From positions 1-64,000 of the forward strand of contig DATCKU010000011.1 in NCBI GenBank assembly GCA_036564245.1: 64,000 bases of DNA, in the 5' to 3' direction. The stretch comes from Thermasporomyces sp036564245 (lineage in GTDB: Bacteria; Actinomycetota; Actinomycetes; Propionibacteriales; Actinopolymorphaceae). The notes below the pieces were generated by a model that had not been told where the DNA came from, searched no databases, and was given only the letters and a program-made list of their open reading frames with translations. Numbering within the stretch: the first letter of the stretch is position 1; each line of letters starts with the position of its first letter. The position numbers and the translations under genes are program-made. Below, in pieces: positions 55,776 to 64,000 of this stretch.

Positions 55776-55931
55776 CCAGTCGAAAGCCTTCGCCAGGAAG
55801 GCTCGCGGCAAGGGCGCGAACGCCGGTCCCCCTCGACAACCGTTCGACCAACGACCAAGGACTTCCACAACGCCGCCGGCACACACGCGACAGACCCTCG
55901 ACAGACAGAGTTCGACGAACCTTCGACGAGC

Positions 55932-56393
55932 ATGGAGCGGATCCGACCAGCCGAGCTCGAGGACATCCAGGTCATGAGCGCCCTCGAGACGGAGTGCTTC
56001 GGGATGGACGCCTGGAGCGAGGATGCGCTGCGTTCCGAGCTCGAGGAGATGCCGACGACACGCGACGTCCTGGTCGCAGAGCTCGGGCACGAGGTCGTCG
56101 GGTACGCCGTCCTGCGCGTCGTGGGGACGACCGGCGACGTGCAACGTATCGCCGTCCGACCGGACGTCCGCCGCAGAGGAATCGCACGACGGCTGCTTGC
56201 GGCTCTGCTCGAGCGGGGCCGACAACGCGGGTGCGAGGAGATGCTGCTCGAGGTAGCTGTTGGCAACGAACCGGCGATCAACTTGTACGAGTCCGCCGGA
56301 TTCACCGTCATCGCCAGGCGGCCCCGGTACTACCGCAGCGGTGTAGACGCCCTCGTCCTGCGTCGAGCGTTGGAGGAATCCTCGACGCAGTAG
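55932..56393 (+). CDS. rimI: Ribosomal-protein-alanine N-acetyltransferase (RimI family)
   Basis: GNAT enzyme that acetylates S18 in E. coli; relatives act broadly on protein N-termini. 153 aa. The acetyl-CoA loop is VQRIAVRPDVRRRGIARRL, followed by EMLLEVAVGNEPAINLYESAGF and YYRSGVDALVL. In actinobacteria rimI normally sits between tsaB and tsaD, but here tsaD is inverted and an unrelated gene intervenes. Confidence 0.92.
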   Translation: MERIRPAELEDIQVMSALETECFGMDAWSEDALRSELEEMPTTRDVLVAELGHEVVGYAVLRVVGTTGDVQRIAVRPDVRRRGIARRLLAALLERGRQRGCEEMLLEVAVGNEPAINLYESAGFTVIARRPRYYRSGVDALVLRRALEESSTQ

Positions 56394-56703
56394 GCCGGGA
56401 GGCACCGGTCGAGACTCGTGCTTCTGCCAGCTTGAGGCGGGTTCCGCCGCACCCGCTACGCGACCGGCCCGCGACCGCTTCGTTACCGAAATTGCCGAAG
56501 TCGGACTGCCCGTCGGTAATCCGTTGACAGTGGAATGCCGCGACTCCTAGCTTGCCGAGAAATCGATTGCTGTCCCCAGCTTCCTCCGCTCCCGGGAGCC
56601 ACACCGCGCGCTGTCCTCGTCCCGCTCGGACCGGCAGGCGACGTGGGCGTTGGGGCTGGTGACCACCGTCCTCTGGCACCAGCGTCAGGGAGGAAAGAAG
56701 CCG
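56394..56703 (+). promoter_or_regulatory. Promoter region of the peptide-binding lipoprotein gene
   Basis: 310 bp without a gene. TTGACA (56524-56529), an 18-bp spacer and TAGCTT (56548-56553) form the best sigma-A promoter of the window. Just upstream, TTACCGA (56483-56489) and TCGGTAA (56513-56519) are an inverted repeat that could be an operator. The ribosome binding site GGAGGAAAG precedes the ATG at 56704. Confidence 0.7.
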
Positions 56704-58923
56704 ATGAACGATCGAATGGCGTTTTCCCGGCGCCCTGCGCCGCCATCGCACGCCGGAGCCTCACACCACAGCGATGTCGGCGGGTCCTCGGGTCCGCTGG
56801 CCCAGGAGCCCGTGAGCCGGCGTGCCCTGCTACGTCTTTCCGCCGTGACAGCCGGAGCCGCCATGCTCGCCGCGTGCTCGCCGGGCGGCGAGAGGGAGAC
56901 AGAAGGCAGCGGTGGAGGCAACCAGGCATCCGACGCCAAGGGCTCCGCGACCGAGCCGTTGCCGATTCCACGCGAGTTCAAAGAGGCGCCGCAGCTTGCC
57001 AAGCTGGTCAAGGAAGGCAAGCTGCCTCCGGTGAAGGATCGACTGCCCGACAAGCCGTATGTCGTTCCGCACAAGTGGCTCACGCCCGGAAAGTACGGCG
57101 GAGCGATCAACACCGTCACCGGCGACAGCGCGTCCACCACGCATGCGGAGTTCATGTACGGGCACTCCCTGCTGCGCTGGCTCAACGACGGCCAGGACAT
57201 CGGACCAGGCCTGGTCGAAAGCTGGGAGTCGAACGACGACGCGTCGGAATGGACTCTGCACTTCCGATCCGGGCTCAAGTGGTCGGACGGGCACCCCTGG
57301 TCCACCGAGGACATCATGTTCTGGTGGGAGGACATGGTCCTCAACGAGGAGCACGGTGAGGTCCCGCCCGACGAGGCCCGCTCCGGCACCGGCACGTTGA
57401 TGAAGATGACGGCGCCGGACGACCTCACGATCGTGATGTCGTTCGACGCACCCGCGCCCCTTACCGCCGACCGCCTGGCCATGTGGGTCAAGCGGGGAAA
57501 CGGTCCGGTGTGGATGGAGCCGAAGCACTACTTGAAGCAGTTCCATCCGAAGTACAACCCGAACGTCCCCAAGAACTGGGCGACGGCCGATGGCGAGTTC
57601 GACCAGAAGCGTGCGTGGCTGCGCAACCCCGAGTGCCCGGTGATGACCGGCTGGAAGTGCGCGTCGTACTCCGAGGGGAAGAAGGTCGTCTACGAGCGCA
57701 ATCCGTACTACTGGTGTGTCTCGCCCGACGGCGCGCAGCTGCCGTACCTCGACTACCTGGTCTTCGATGTCGTCGACAACCCCGAGGTCCAGAAGCTGCA
57801 AGCGACGCAGGGCAAAATCAACTTCCTGTACGCGGGGTTCACGGCGATCTTCTTGAACGACGTGTCGTCGCTCAAGCAGACCGAGGACAGGACCAAGCTG
57901 CGGGTGCGGCTCTGGGACGCGGGGGACGGCAGTGGCTCGCTCGTGTTCTTCAACCAGGACTACTACGAGCCGAAGCTACGCAGCCTGTTCCGCAACCCAA
58001 AGTTCCGACAAGCGCTCTCGCACGCGTACAACCGCGCGGAGGTGCGCCGGGCCGTCTACTTCAACACCGGCGAGCTCACGACCGGGACGATGAGCCCCAA
58101 GGCCATCGAGTTCCACGTCAACGACGAGGGCAAGCGGGTCTACAAGGCCTGGCGAGACAGCTACATCAAGTACGACCCCGAGCTCGCCAAGAAGATCCTC
58201 GACGAGATCGGAGTGGTCGACGTCGACGGCGACGGCAAGCGGGAGATGCCCGACGGGTCGAAGCTGCGCATCCATCTGGACTACCACGCCGACTCCGCAC
58301 CTGAGCACGTCTCGAAGAACAACCTGCTGGCACGCGACTGGCAGGCGATCGGGATCGACGCGCGGCTGAACCCGGTCGCGCCGGAGGGATACGCCGACCA
58401 GTGGCGGTTCGGCAAGCTCATGACGAACACCAACTGGGAAACCGGTGACGGTCCGAACTGCCTCGTCTATCCGCAGTGGATGGTTCCGATCGAGTCCTCC
58501 CGGTGGGCGCCGTTGCAGGGCGAGTTCTACAACGTACGCGGAACGCCAGCCGAGAAGGAGGAGCTCGACGTCGATCCGTACAAGCGGACGCCTCCTCGCA
58601 TGGAGCCAGAGCCCGGCGGACCGATCGACCGGCTGTGGAAGCTGTACGACCAGAGCAAGGTCGAGCCGGACGAGATGAAGCGGCACCAGCTGGTGTGGGA
58701 GATGATCAAGATCCACATCACCGACGGGCCGTGGCTCATGGGGGTCTGCGCGAACACGCCGTACATCGTGCTCGTCCACGACGACATGAAGAACGTTCCG
58801 ACGCGAGAGAACCTCGCACTCGGCGGTTTCGCCGCACCATGGATCCATCCCACGCCAGCGGTGTACGACCCCGAGACGTGGTACTGGGAGAACCCGGAGG
58901 AGCACCCAGGAGCCGGGGTCTAG
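56704..58923 (+). CDS. Family 5 extracellular solute-binding lipoprotein (peptide/oligosaccharide ABC type), Tat signal
   Basis: 739 aa from the ATG at 56704. A twin-arginine signal (SRRALLRLS, residues 38-46) runs into a lipobox LAAC with Cys58, so it is a surface lipoprotein. The mature part shows SBP_bac_5 features: LVESWESNDDASEWTLHFRSGLKWSDG and FFNQDYYEPK...FRNPKFRQALSHAYNR. No permease or ATPase gene is next to it, so it is an orphan binding protein. It lies between rimI and tsaD, where no such gene is expected. Confidence 0.9.
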   Translation: MNDRMAFSRRPAPPSHAGASHHSDVGGSSGPLAQEPVSRRALLRLSAVTAGAAMLAACSPGGERETEGSGGGNQASDAKGSATEPLPIPREFKEAPQLAKLVKEGKLPPVKDRLPDKPYVVPHKWLTPGKYGGAINTVTGDSASTTHAEFMYGHSLLRWLNDGQDIGPGLVESWESNDDASEWTLHFRSGLKWSDGHPWSTEDIMFWWEDMVLNEEHGEVPPDEARSGTGTLMKMTAPDDLTIVMSFDAPAPLTADRLAMWVKRGNGPVWMEPKHYLKQFHPKYNPNVPKNWATADGEFDQKRAWLRNPECPVMTGWKCASYSEGKKVVYERNPYYWCVSPDGAQLPYLDYLVFDVVDNPEVQKLQATQGKINFLYAGFTAIFLNDVSSLKQTEDRTKLRVRLWDAGDGSGSLVFFNQDYYEPKLRSLFRNPKFRQALSHAYNRAEVRRAVYFNTGELTTGTMSPKAIEFHVNDEGKRVYKAWRDSYIKYDPELAKKILDEIGVVDVDGDGKREMPDGSKLRIHLDYHADSAPEHVSKNNLLARDWQAIGIDARLNPVAPEGYADQWRFGKLMTNTNWETGDGPNCLVYPQWMVPIESSRWAPLQGEFYNVRGTPAEKEELDVDPYKRTPPRMEPEPGGPIDRLWKLYDQSKVEPDEMKRHQLVWEMIKIHITDGPWLMGVCANTPYIVLVHDDMKNVPTRENLALGGFAAPWIHPTPAVYDPETWYWENPEEHPGAGV

Positions 58924-58969
58924 CTCCCCAAGGCTCTAGACCTGGACGCTCACTGGTCGACCGAGCGGC

Positions 58970-60016
58970 TCACACGGCGACCGTGGTGACTGGAAGCGCC
59001 GTGTCGGCTGGGAGATCCAGACTCGACGGAGCGCGGCCTTGCGCGACGAGGTGCGCCCCGAGCGCTGCCACCATGGCCCCGTTGTCGGTGCACAGCCCGG
59101 GTCGGGGCACGCGTAGTCGGATACCGGCTTCGGCACAGCGCTCCTCGGTCATCGCACGCAGCCGGGAGTTCGCTGCCACACCGCCGCCGATCAGCAGATC
59201 CCGTACCCCGTGCGTACGACACGCGTCGACCGCCTTGCGGCTCAGCACGTCGCACACCGCCTCTTGGAACGATGCCGCGACGTCGGCAACCGGCACCGGC
59301 TGCCCTTCCCGCTCGCGAGTTTCCACCCAGCGCGCCACGGCGGTCTTCAGGCCGGAGAACGAGAAGTCGAACCGATGCCGTTCGAGGTCGCGAGGACTGG
59401 TGAGGCCGCGTGGAAACGTGACGTACGCCGGATTCCCGGACCGTGCTTCGCGATCGATGTAAGGCCCGCCGGGGAACGGCAGTCCGAGCAGGCGAGCGAC
59501 CTTGTCGAACGCCTCGCCCGCGGCGTCGTCGATGCTCGCGCCGAGCGGAGTGATCGCGCTGCCGACGTCCTCCACCAGGAGCAGTGAGGAATGCCCGCCC
59601 GACACCAGCAAGGCAACGCAGGGCTGGGGGAGCGGGCCGTGCTCGAGCGTGTCGACCGCCACGTGGGCCGCCAGGTGGTTGACGCCGTAGAGGGGAAGGT
59701 CGAGCCCGAGGGCGAGCGCCTTGGCCGAGGCCACACCGACGAGCAGAGCCCCGGCCAGTCCCGGTCCGCTGGTGACGGCGATCGCGTCGACGTCTGCGAG
59801 GCGTATCCCGGCTTGTTGGGCCGCCTGCTCCAGCACCGGCACCATGGCCTCGAGGTGGGCCCTGCTCGCCACCTCGGGTACGACGCCGCCGAATCGCGCA
59901 TGCTCGTCCAGGCTCGACGCGATCACGTTGGCGAGCAGGGTGTTCCCTGCGACGAGTCCGACTCCGGTCTCGTCGCAGGACGTCTCGATGCCGAGCACCA
60001 GCGGTTCGTCGGGCAT
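58970..60016 (-). CDS. tsaD: tRNA N6-adenosine threonylcarbamoyltransferase TsaD
   Basis: Catalytic subunit that transfers threonylcarbamoyl to A37 of ANN-decoding tRNAs, 348 aa. It begins with LGIETSCDETGVGLV; metal ligands His114 and His118 lie in NHLAAHV. SGGHSSLLLVED and the GVAANSRLR motif are complete. AAGGAGGG precedes the ATG. It is transcribed opposite to tsaE-tsaB-rimI, unlike the usual operon. Confidence 0.96.
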   Translation of the reverse strand: MPDEPLVLGIETSCDETGVGLVAGNTLLANVIASSLDEHARFGGVVPEVASRAHLEAMVPVLEQAAQQAGIRLADVDAIAVTSGPGLAGALLVGVASAKALALGLDLPLYGVNHLAAHVAVDTLEHGPLPQPCVALLVSGGHSSLLLVEDVGSAITPLGASIDDAAGEAFDKVARLLGLPFPGGPYIDREARSGNPAYVTFPRGLTSPRDLERHRFDFSFSGLKTAVARWVETREREGQPVPVADVAASFQEAVCDVLSRKAVDACRTHGVRDLLIGGGVAANSRLRAMTEERCAEAGIRLRVPRPGLCTDNGAMVAALGAHLVAQGRAPSSLDLPADTALPVTTVAV

Positions 60017-60100
60017 GACCCTCCTTTGGCATGTGCACCTTCAACCTAGCGACCGGCCGGAGCGGTCGTGCCACGCGACACCGGTACGGGTGGTGGGAGG

Positions 60101-60472
60101 TCAGTGTCGCCAGAAGCGCCAGCCGCGCCGGCGCCGACGTTCTCCCGGCTCGGTTCCGGTCGTGATCGGAAGGCCTGCCGCAGCCCACGCCTTCGTCCCT
60201 CCGCGCAGGGAGAACGCCGTCCGCCCCAACCGCGTAAGGCGCTCGGCACCCAGACGTGAGCGGTTGCCCATGGAGCACACGGTGACGATCTGACCGGCTG
60301 GCAGATCGTCGAGCCGGAAGGCCAGCTGGTCGAGCGGGATGTTGGTCGCGCCCGTAATGTGTCCAGCGGCGTATTCCTCGGCGGTACGAACGTCGACGAA
60401 CACGTCGCCGGCACGCCACAGCTCACGAGCTACCGCGACGTCGATCTCTTCCGCTGCTGGGTGATCCGTCAT
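60101..60472 (-). CDS. Rhodanese-domain protein
   Basis: Single-domain sulfurtransferase, 123 aa from the ATG at 60472 (MTDHPAAEEIDVA); the frame is open to 60730 without family sequence. DVRTAEEYAAGHITGATNIPLDQL and the active-site loop CSMGNRSR with a catalytic Cys are present. The C-terminus is Arg-rich. It lies upstream of tsaD on the same strand, 84 bp apart. The physiological role is unknown. Confidence 0.88.
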   Translation of the reverse strand: MTDHPAAEEIDVAVARELWRAGDVFVDVRTAEEYAAGHITGATNIPLDQLAFRLDDLPAGQIVTVCSMGNRSRLGAERLTRLGRTAFSLRGGTKAWAAAGLPITTGTEPGERRRRRGWRFWRH

Positions 60473-60697
60473 GTCGAGTCCATGGACGGCTGGGACGGTG
60501 GACCGCCGGCCTGGTCCGGACCCATGCCTCGAATGGTCGGAACGGGTCGACTTGTGATGGTCTGGTCTAGCACCTTTCGGGTTTCTCCTGAAGCCGTTGG
60601 GCAAAACCGGGCATTGGGAGAAACCGGTCCGCCGGGTGGGGTCGTACGTAGCGGATGGTGATCTGACCTCTAGCGTGGTCACTGTCGGTTTGGCAGC

Positions 60698-62476
60698 ATG
60701 GCCGGCGTGCCGGCTGCCAGGAGCTCGCATCGCACATCCTCCACTGGCGTGTCCGAACGCCTCCGCTTCTTGCTCTTCGTGTTTGCTCTGGCACTATCTG
60801 TCGCGTGTGGCAGCGGCACCGCTCCTCACGGTAAGGAAGCTCCCATGCCTGAATCGCCCTCGCACGGCAGCGCATCGAAGACCGGCGACCCGGAGCCGAG
60901 CGGTGATTCGACCAGTCCGGCCGGGGGCCGGACGACCACACCGACGCAAGGAGGGCCCACGGGGCCGGCCCCTCCGTGGTCGGAAGCCGAATGGCGACGA
61001 GCCAGGCGAATCGTCGCCGGACTGAGCCTGGCAGAGAAGGCCGGGCAGGTGATCGTCGCCGGGTTCGAGGGCACGACCCCGCCACGGGAGCTGGTCGATC
61101 GCTACCACGTCGGCGGTGTGATCGTGATGGGCTGGAACGTCTCGTCGCCTGGTCAGGTGCGTGACCTGATACGTGGCTTGCAGGACGAGGCTCGCGAGCA
61201 GGGGAGAACCTGGCCGCTGGTCGTCGGAGTCGACCAGGAAGGCGGTCGGGTGGCACGGATCAGGTCGCCGCTCACGGAGTTCCCGTCGTACATGACGCTC
61301 GGAGCGGCGCGGGACCCCAAGCTCACCCGGTCGGTGGCGCGGGCGAGCGGGACGGAGCTGCGCGAGCTGGGCTTCACGATGGTGTTCGCGCCGGTCGCCG
61401 ACGTGACGATCGGTCCGAGCGATCCGACGATCGGAAGCCGCTCGGCGAGCAGCGATCCCAGGCTGGTGGCGTCCACCGTCGAAGCGTCGATCCGCGGCTA
61501 CGCCGATGCCGGGATCGTCCCCGTCGTCAAGCACTTTCCTGGTCACGGCAGCGTGACGTCGGACAGCCATGTGAGCCTTCCCGTGCAGGAGGCCGACCTG
61601 GAGCGGCTGCAGCGGCGTGACCTGGTGCCGTTCCGATCGGCGGTCAGCGCAGGAACTCCCGCCGTGATGACGGCCCACATCGACACGAGGGCGATCGACC
61701 CAGGGGTGCCCGCCACTGTGTCGAAGAAGGTCATCGACGGAGTGCTGCGCAAACGCCTCAGCTTCTCTGGGGTTGTCGTCACAGATGCGCTCAACATGGC
61801 GGGAGTGGCCGAGAAGTATGGCAGCGCGGGCGCTGGAGTTCGCGCCCTACGCGCGGGAGCCGACCTGTTGCTGTTGCCGGCTGACGTGGGTGCCTTGCAT
61901 GCGGCCATCGTCCAGGCCGTTCGGACGAACGAGCTGACGCAGGACCGGCTGGACGAGGCGGCTACGCGGTCGGTCGCCCTCATGCTGCACGTCGCGGCAC
62001 GCCGAGCGCGTCTGGGCAACGAGTCACGGGATTCGGCCCAGGTGTCGTATGCCGCCTCGCTGCGTGGTCTCACGGTTGTCTCCGGGCCTTGTCGGGGCCG
62101 GCTCGTCGGGTCGAAGGTCCAGGTGATCGGGGGCGACGAGGCGGATCGGGAGCGGTTCGCGCACGCGGCGCGTTCCGCCGGACTCGAGGTCGTTCGACGC
62201 GCGTCAGCAGACGAAGGGCCACGCAGCGGTGCCGGCGACGTCGTACGCCTGGTGCGGTCCTCGGGTGGGACTGGTGACGTCGTGGTCGCTCTCGACACGC
62301 CGTACGCCTTGGGAGCGAGCGAGGCGACGAAGGCGCGCATCGCACTCTACGGGTCGACTCCGGGCGCGTTCCGCGCGTTGGTCGACGTCCTGACCGGGAA
62401 GGAAGTCGGGCGCGGCCGGCTGCCGGTGGACGTCGACGGTTTCCCCGCAGACAGTGGATGCCCGCGCTCGCCGTAA
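60698..62476 (+). CDS. NagZ-like family 3 glycoside hydrolase, lipoprotein
   Basis: Probable beta-N-acetylglucosaminidase acting on wall fragments, 592 aa; a GTG at 60749 is another possible start. A signal peptide ends in LSVAC (lipobox Cys37), then a Pro/Ser/Thr linker to about residue 100. The catalytic domain has KHFPGHGSVTSDSHVSLP (the NagZ His motif) and the nucleophile Asp in VVTDALNMAGV. A partial GH3 C-terminal domain follows. Outside location matches wall turnover in Gram-positives. Repeat copy G follows the stop. Confidence 0.9.
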   Translation: MAGVPAARSSHRTSSTGVSERLRFLLFVFALALSVACGSGTAPHGKEAPMPESPSHGSASKTGDPEPSGDSTSPAGGRTTTPTQGGPTGPAPPWSEAEWRRARRIVAGLSLAEKAGQVIVAGFEGTTPPRELVDRYHVGGVIVMGWNVSSPGQVRDLIRGLQDEAREQGRTWPLVVGVDQEGGRVARIRSPLTEFPSYMTLGAARDPKLTRSVARASGTELRELGFTMVFAPVADVTIGPSDPTIGSRSASSDPRLVASTVEASIRGYADAGIVPVVKHFPGHGSVTSDSHVSLPVQEADLERLQRRDLVPFRSAVSAGTPAVMTAHIDTRAIDPGVPATVSKKVIDGVLRKRLSFSGVVVTDALNMAGVAEKYGSAGAGVRALRAGADLLLLPADVGALHAAIVQAVRTNELTQDRLDEAATRSVALMLHVAARRARLGNESRDSAQVSYAASLRGLTVVSGPCRGRLVGSKVQVIGGDEADRERFAHAARSAGLEVVRRASADEGPRSGAGDVVRLVRSSGGTGDVVVALDTPYALGASEATKARIALYGSTPGAFRALVDVLTGKEVGRGRLPVDVDGFPADSGCPRSP

Positions 62477-62516
62477 TGACGCACTCAGATGGCTGCCTGC
62501 GCGCGTCGACGACGCC

Positions 62517-62604
62517 CAATGACCAGGCGAGGCGAGTGCTGTCCCGCCGAGGAAGGCGTCGGCCCTAAGCGCGGTGAGCGCGCACCCGCCGCGCCTGGTC
62601 ATTG
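62517..62604. repeat. Dispersed palindromic element, copy G
   Basis: The ends CAATGACCAGGCG (62517-62529) and CGCCTGGTCATTG (62592-62604) form a perfect 13-bp inverted repeat, extending to about 22 of 24 pairs inward. It lies between the convergent NagZ-like and RidA genes, 40 nt past the NagZ stop. Confidence 0.85.
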
Positions 62605-62621
62605 TGAACGAACGACCGTGC

Positions 62622-62999
62622 TCAGCGGAGGGCAGCCACGACGTCGATCTCGACGAGGATTCCCTTCAATGCCGAGCCGACCGTGGTACGTGCAGGGTAC
62701 GGCTTTTCCAGGAACGACTCGTACACCCGGTTGAACTCGTCGAAGTCGTCGAGATTCGCAAGGTGCACCGTGGTCTTCACCACGTCGGCGAAGGTGAGCC
62801 CGCGTTCGGCCAGTACGGCTTGGATGTTGCGCATCACCTGTGCGGTCTGCGCACCGACCCCGCCCTCGACGACCTTTCCGGTCGCGGGGTCGATCCCGCC
62901 GAAGCCTGCCGTGTAGAGGAATCCGTTCGCGACGACGCCCTGCGAGTACGCGCCCGCCGGCTTTGGTGCCTTGTCAGTACGGATTTCTTCCTTCGCCAT
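62622..62999 (-). CDS. ridA: RidA-family enamine/imine deaminase
   Basis: Hydrolyses reactive 2-aminoacrylate-type enamines, 125 aa. Start at the ATG at 62999 (MAKEEIRTDKAPKPAGAYSQG) with GAAGGG upstream; the frame is open further up without family sequence. The family Arg in PARTTVG and Glu in LVEIDVVAAL are in place. The next upstream gene on this strand is the THUMP-like methyltransferase, 139 bp away. Confidence 0.93.
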   Translation of the reverse strand: MAKEEIRTDKAPKPAGAYSQGVVANGFLYTAGFGGIDPATGKVVEGGVGAQTAQVMRNIQAVLAERGLTFADVVKTTVHLANLDDFDEFNRVYESFLEKPYPARTTVGSALKGILVEIDVVAALR

Positions 63000-63138
63000 G
63001 TCGACGTACCCTTCGTCTGGCCTTGGGTCAGGCCTGTCGTGCGGCCTTGTGTCGGGGGCACGGCGATCGTGCCACCGACCTGGATCAGTTCGTAGCGATC
63101 CTGCCACGTGGTCGGGCGATGCGGATCCGGCGAGTGGG

Positions 63139-64000
63139 CTACGCGTCGTCATCCGTCTCAGGAAACCGCCCTCGCCCACACGGCTCCACGAGCAACGCGA
63201 CGGCACGTTGTCCCTGCTTGGTGACGATCACCGTGCCAGGTCGGGATCCGCGCGGCGCCAAGCGTTTCCGGAGCACCGGTGGGTCGAGTTCCACGCCTCG
63301 CTTCTTGATCGTCAACTGGCCGATGTCGTGGTCGCGAAGCGCGCGACGAAGTGCCTTGACGTCGTACGCAAGCACGTCGAGCACCTGGTACGCGGTGGCA
63401 AGCGGCGTGCCCACGAGACGTTCGGCGGTGACGTAGGCGATGCCGGGCGACACGAGCCCTCCCGAGACCTCCGCGGCGACCGCGCCCACGAGCCCCGCAC
63501 GGATCACGGCAGGGTCCGGTTCATAGAGGTACGGTGCGACACCGCACACCGGGACCTCTCCCGGATCGTCGGCGTCGGTCACGCTGACCCGGCGCGGTGT
63601 TGTCCATGGGCCGGACTTCTCGGACTCCAGGATGGTGGCCCGGCGACGAACGGGTTCACCGGATGCGCTGGTCGAGCGGAGTTCGCCCGACCACAGGGCG
63701 GCTTCCTTCACCTCGCCGGCCACGCTGATCCACTCTGCTTCCACGGCGTCCGGAACCAGCTCGTGCCCGATGATCGGCGCCGTCTTGACGCATGCCGTGC
63801 CGGCAAGCAGCTCCTCGACGAACGACCAGGGCGGTGAGTAGTCGGCGGGGTCGAAGACCCTCCGGTTCGTCGTACGCCTGGCCGGGTCGGCGAAGGTCAC
63901 CGCGTACGACGTCCGCTCCACGCGGGTGGCGTCGGCGACCTCCACGGTGGCTCGGGCGGAAAGGCCGAACGCGGCGAGGTTCGCCCGGGCGATCTCCACG
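63139..64000 (-). CDS. Class I SAM methyltransferase with THUMP-like C-terminal domain (5' end cut)
   Basis: 287 codons remain; the frame runs off the window edge, so the N-terminus and the glycine-rich SAM loop are missing. The fragment starts within VEIARANLAAFGL, the region after SAM motif I, and has FADPARRTTNRRVFDPADYSPPW. The C-terminal ~100 residues (HDIGQLTIKKRGVELDPPVLRKRL) match the THUMP-like domain found in a family of actinobacterial and other bacterial methyltransferases. The substrate is unknown, presumably RNA. Confidence 0.8.
   Translation of the reverse strand, partial: VEIARANLAAFGLSARATVEVADATRVERTSYAVTFADPARRTTNRRVFDPADYSPPWSFVEELLAGTACVKTAPIIGHELVPDAVEAEWISVAGEVKEAALWSGELRSTSASGEPVRRRATILESEKSGPWTTPRRVSVTDADDPGEVPVCGVAPYLYEPDPAVIRAGLVGAVAAEVSGGLVSPGIAYVTAERLVGTPLATAYQVLDVLAYDVKALRRALRDHDIGQLTIKKRGVELDPPVLRKRLAPRGSRPGTVIVTKQGQRAVALLVEPCGRGRFPETDDDA

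Overview
This 64 kb, high-GC window reads as a chromosomal housekeeping region of an actinobacterium. The gene orders rpoC-str-S10-spc-alpha, rplM-rpsI-glmM-...-glmS-acpS-nnr-alr and tsaE-tsaB-rimI are actinobacterial. Alanine/lysine-rich extensions on many ribosomal proteins, GTG starts and -10 boxes placed right at start codons agree with this. The neighbourhood looks like Propionibacteriales (Kribbella/Actinopolymorpha/Nocardioides-like). That placement is inference from gene order and style, not from a database search.

Layout. 1-8.7 kb: the 3' part of rpoC, then the str operon (rpsL, rpsG, fusA, tuf) behind a sigma-A-like promoter and a leader of about 500 nt. 8.7-19.7 kb: the S10 and spc operons (rpsJ to rplO), closely packed with many 1-4 nt overlaps, behind a structured leader. 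19.7-26.8 kb: secY-adk, a small DUF1707 membrane protein where map is normally found, then infA, rpmJ, rpsM, rpsK, rpsD, rpoA and rplQ behind their own promoter. 26.9-35.3 kb: truA, an RsmC-like methyltransferase, a membrane-anchored L7/L12-C-domain protein, a Gfo/Idh/MocA oxidoreductase, an ABC-F ATPase, a Pro/Gln/Tyr-rich membrane protein and a secreted PQQ-type sugar dehydrogenase. 35.4-38 kb: rplM-rpsI-glmM. 38-47.3 kb: a tandem GNAT protein, a CofE-like protein, a MurJ-family flippase, an AsnB/LtsA-type amidotransferase, coaA and glmS. 47.4-60.5 kb: a VIT-family transporter, acpS, nnr, a P1 peptidase, alr, an alpha/beta hydrolase, a GNAT-TsaE fusion, tsaB, rimI, a peptide-binding lipoprotein, tsaD and a rhodanese. 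60.7-64 kb: a NagZ-like glycosidase, RidA and a partial THUMP-like methyltransferase.

Most genes serve translation (ribosome, factors, tRNA t6A and pseudouridine modification) or cell-wall precursor supply (GlmS, GlmM, MurJ, AsnB, Alr, NagZ).

The most unusual signal is not a gene. Short palindromic elements recur between genes, almost always just past a stop codon, with the end sequence (A)ATGACCA and its reverse complement TGGTCATT. About nine copies or half-copies occur in 64 kb. One has a perfect 19-bp terminal inverted repeat, one pair is 61/69 identical across 45 kb, and one copy appears to have been absorbed into the 3' end of tsaE. I do not recognise this family. Other points of interest are streptomycin-site substitutions in S12 (Arg43, Ala88), an unusual L22 tunnel loop, a 24-bp element shared by the str and S10 leaders, a 291-bp 3' overlap of murJ with asnB, and a rearranged t6A locus.
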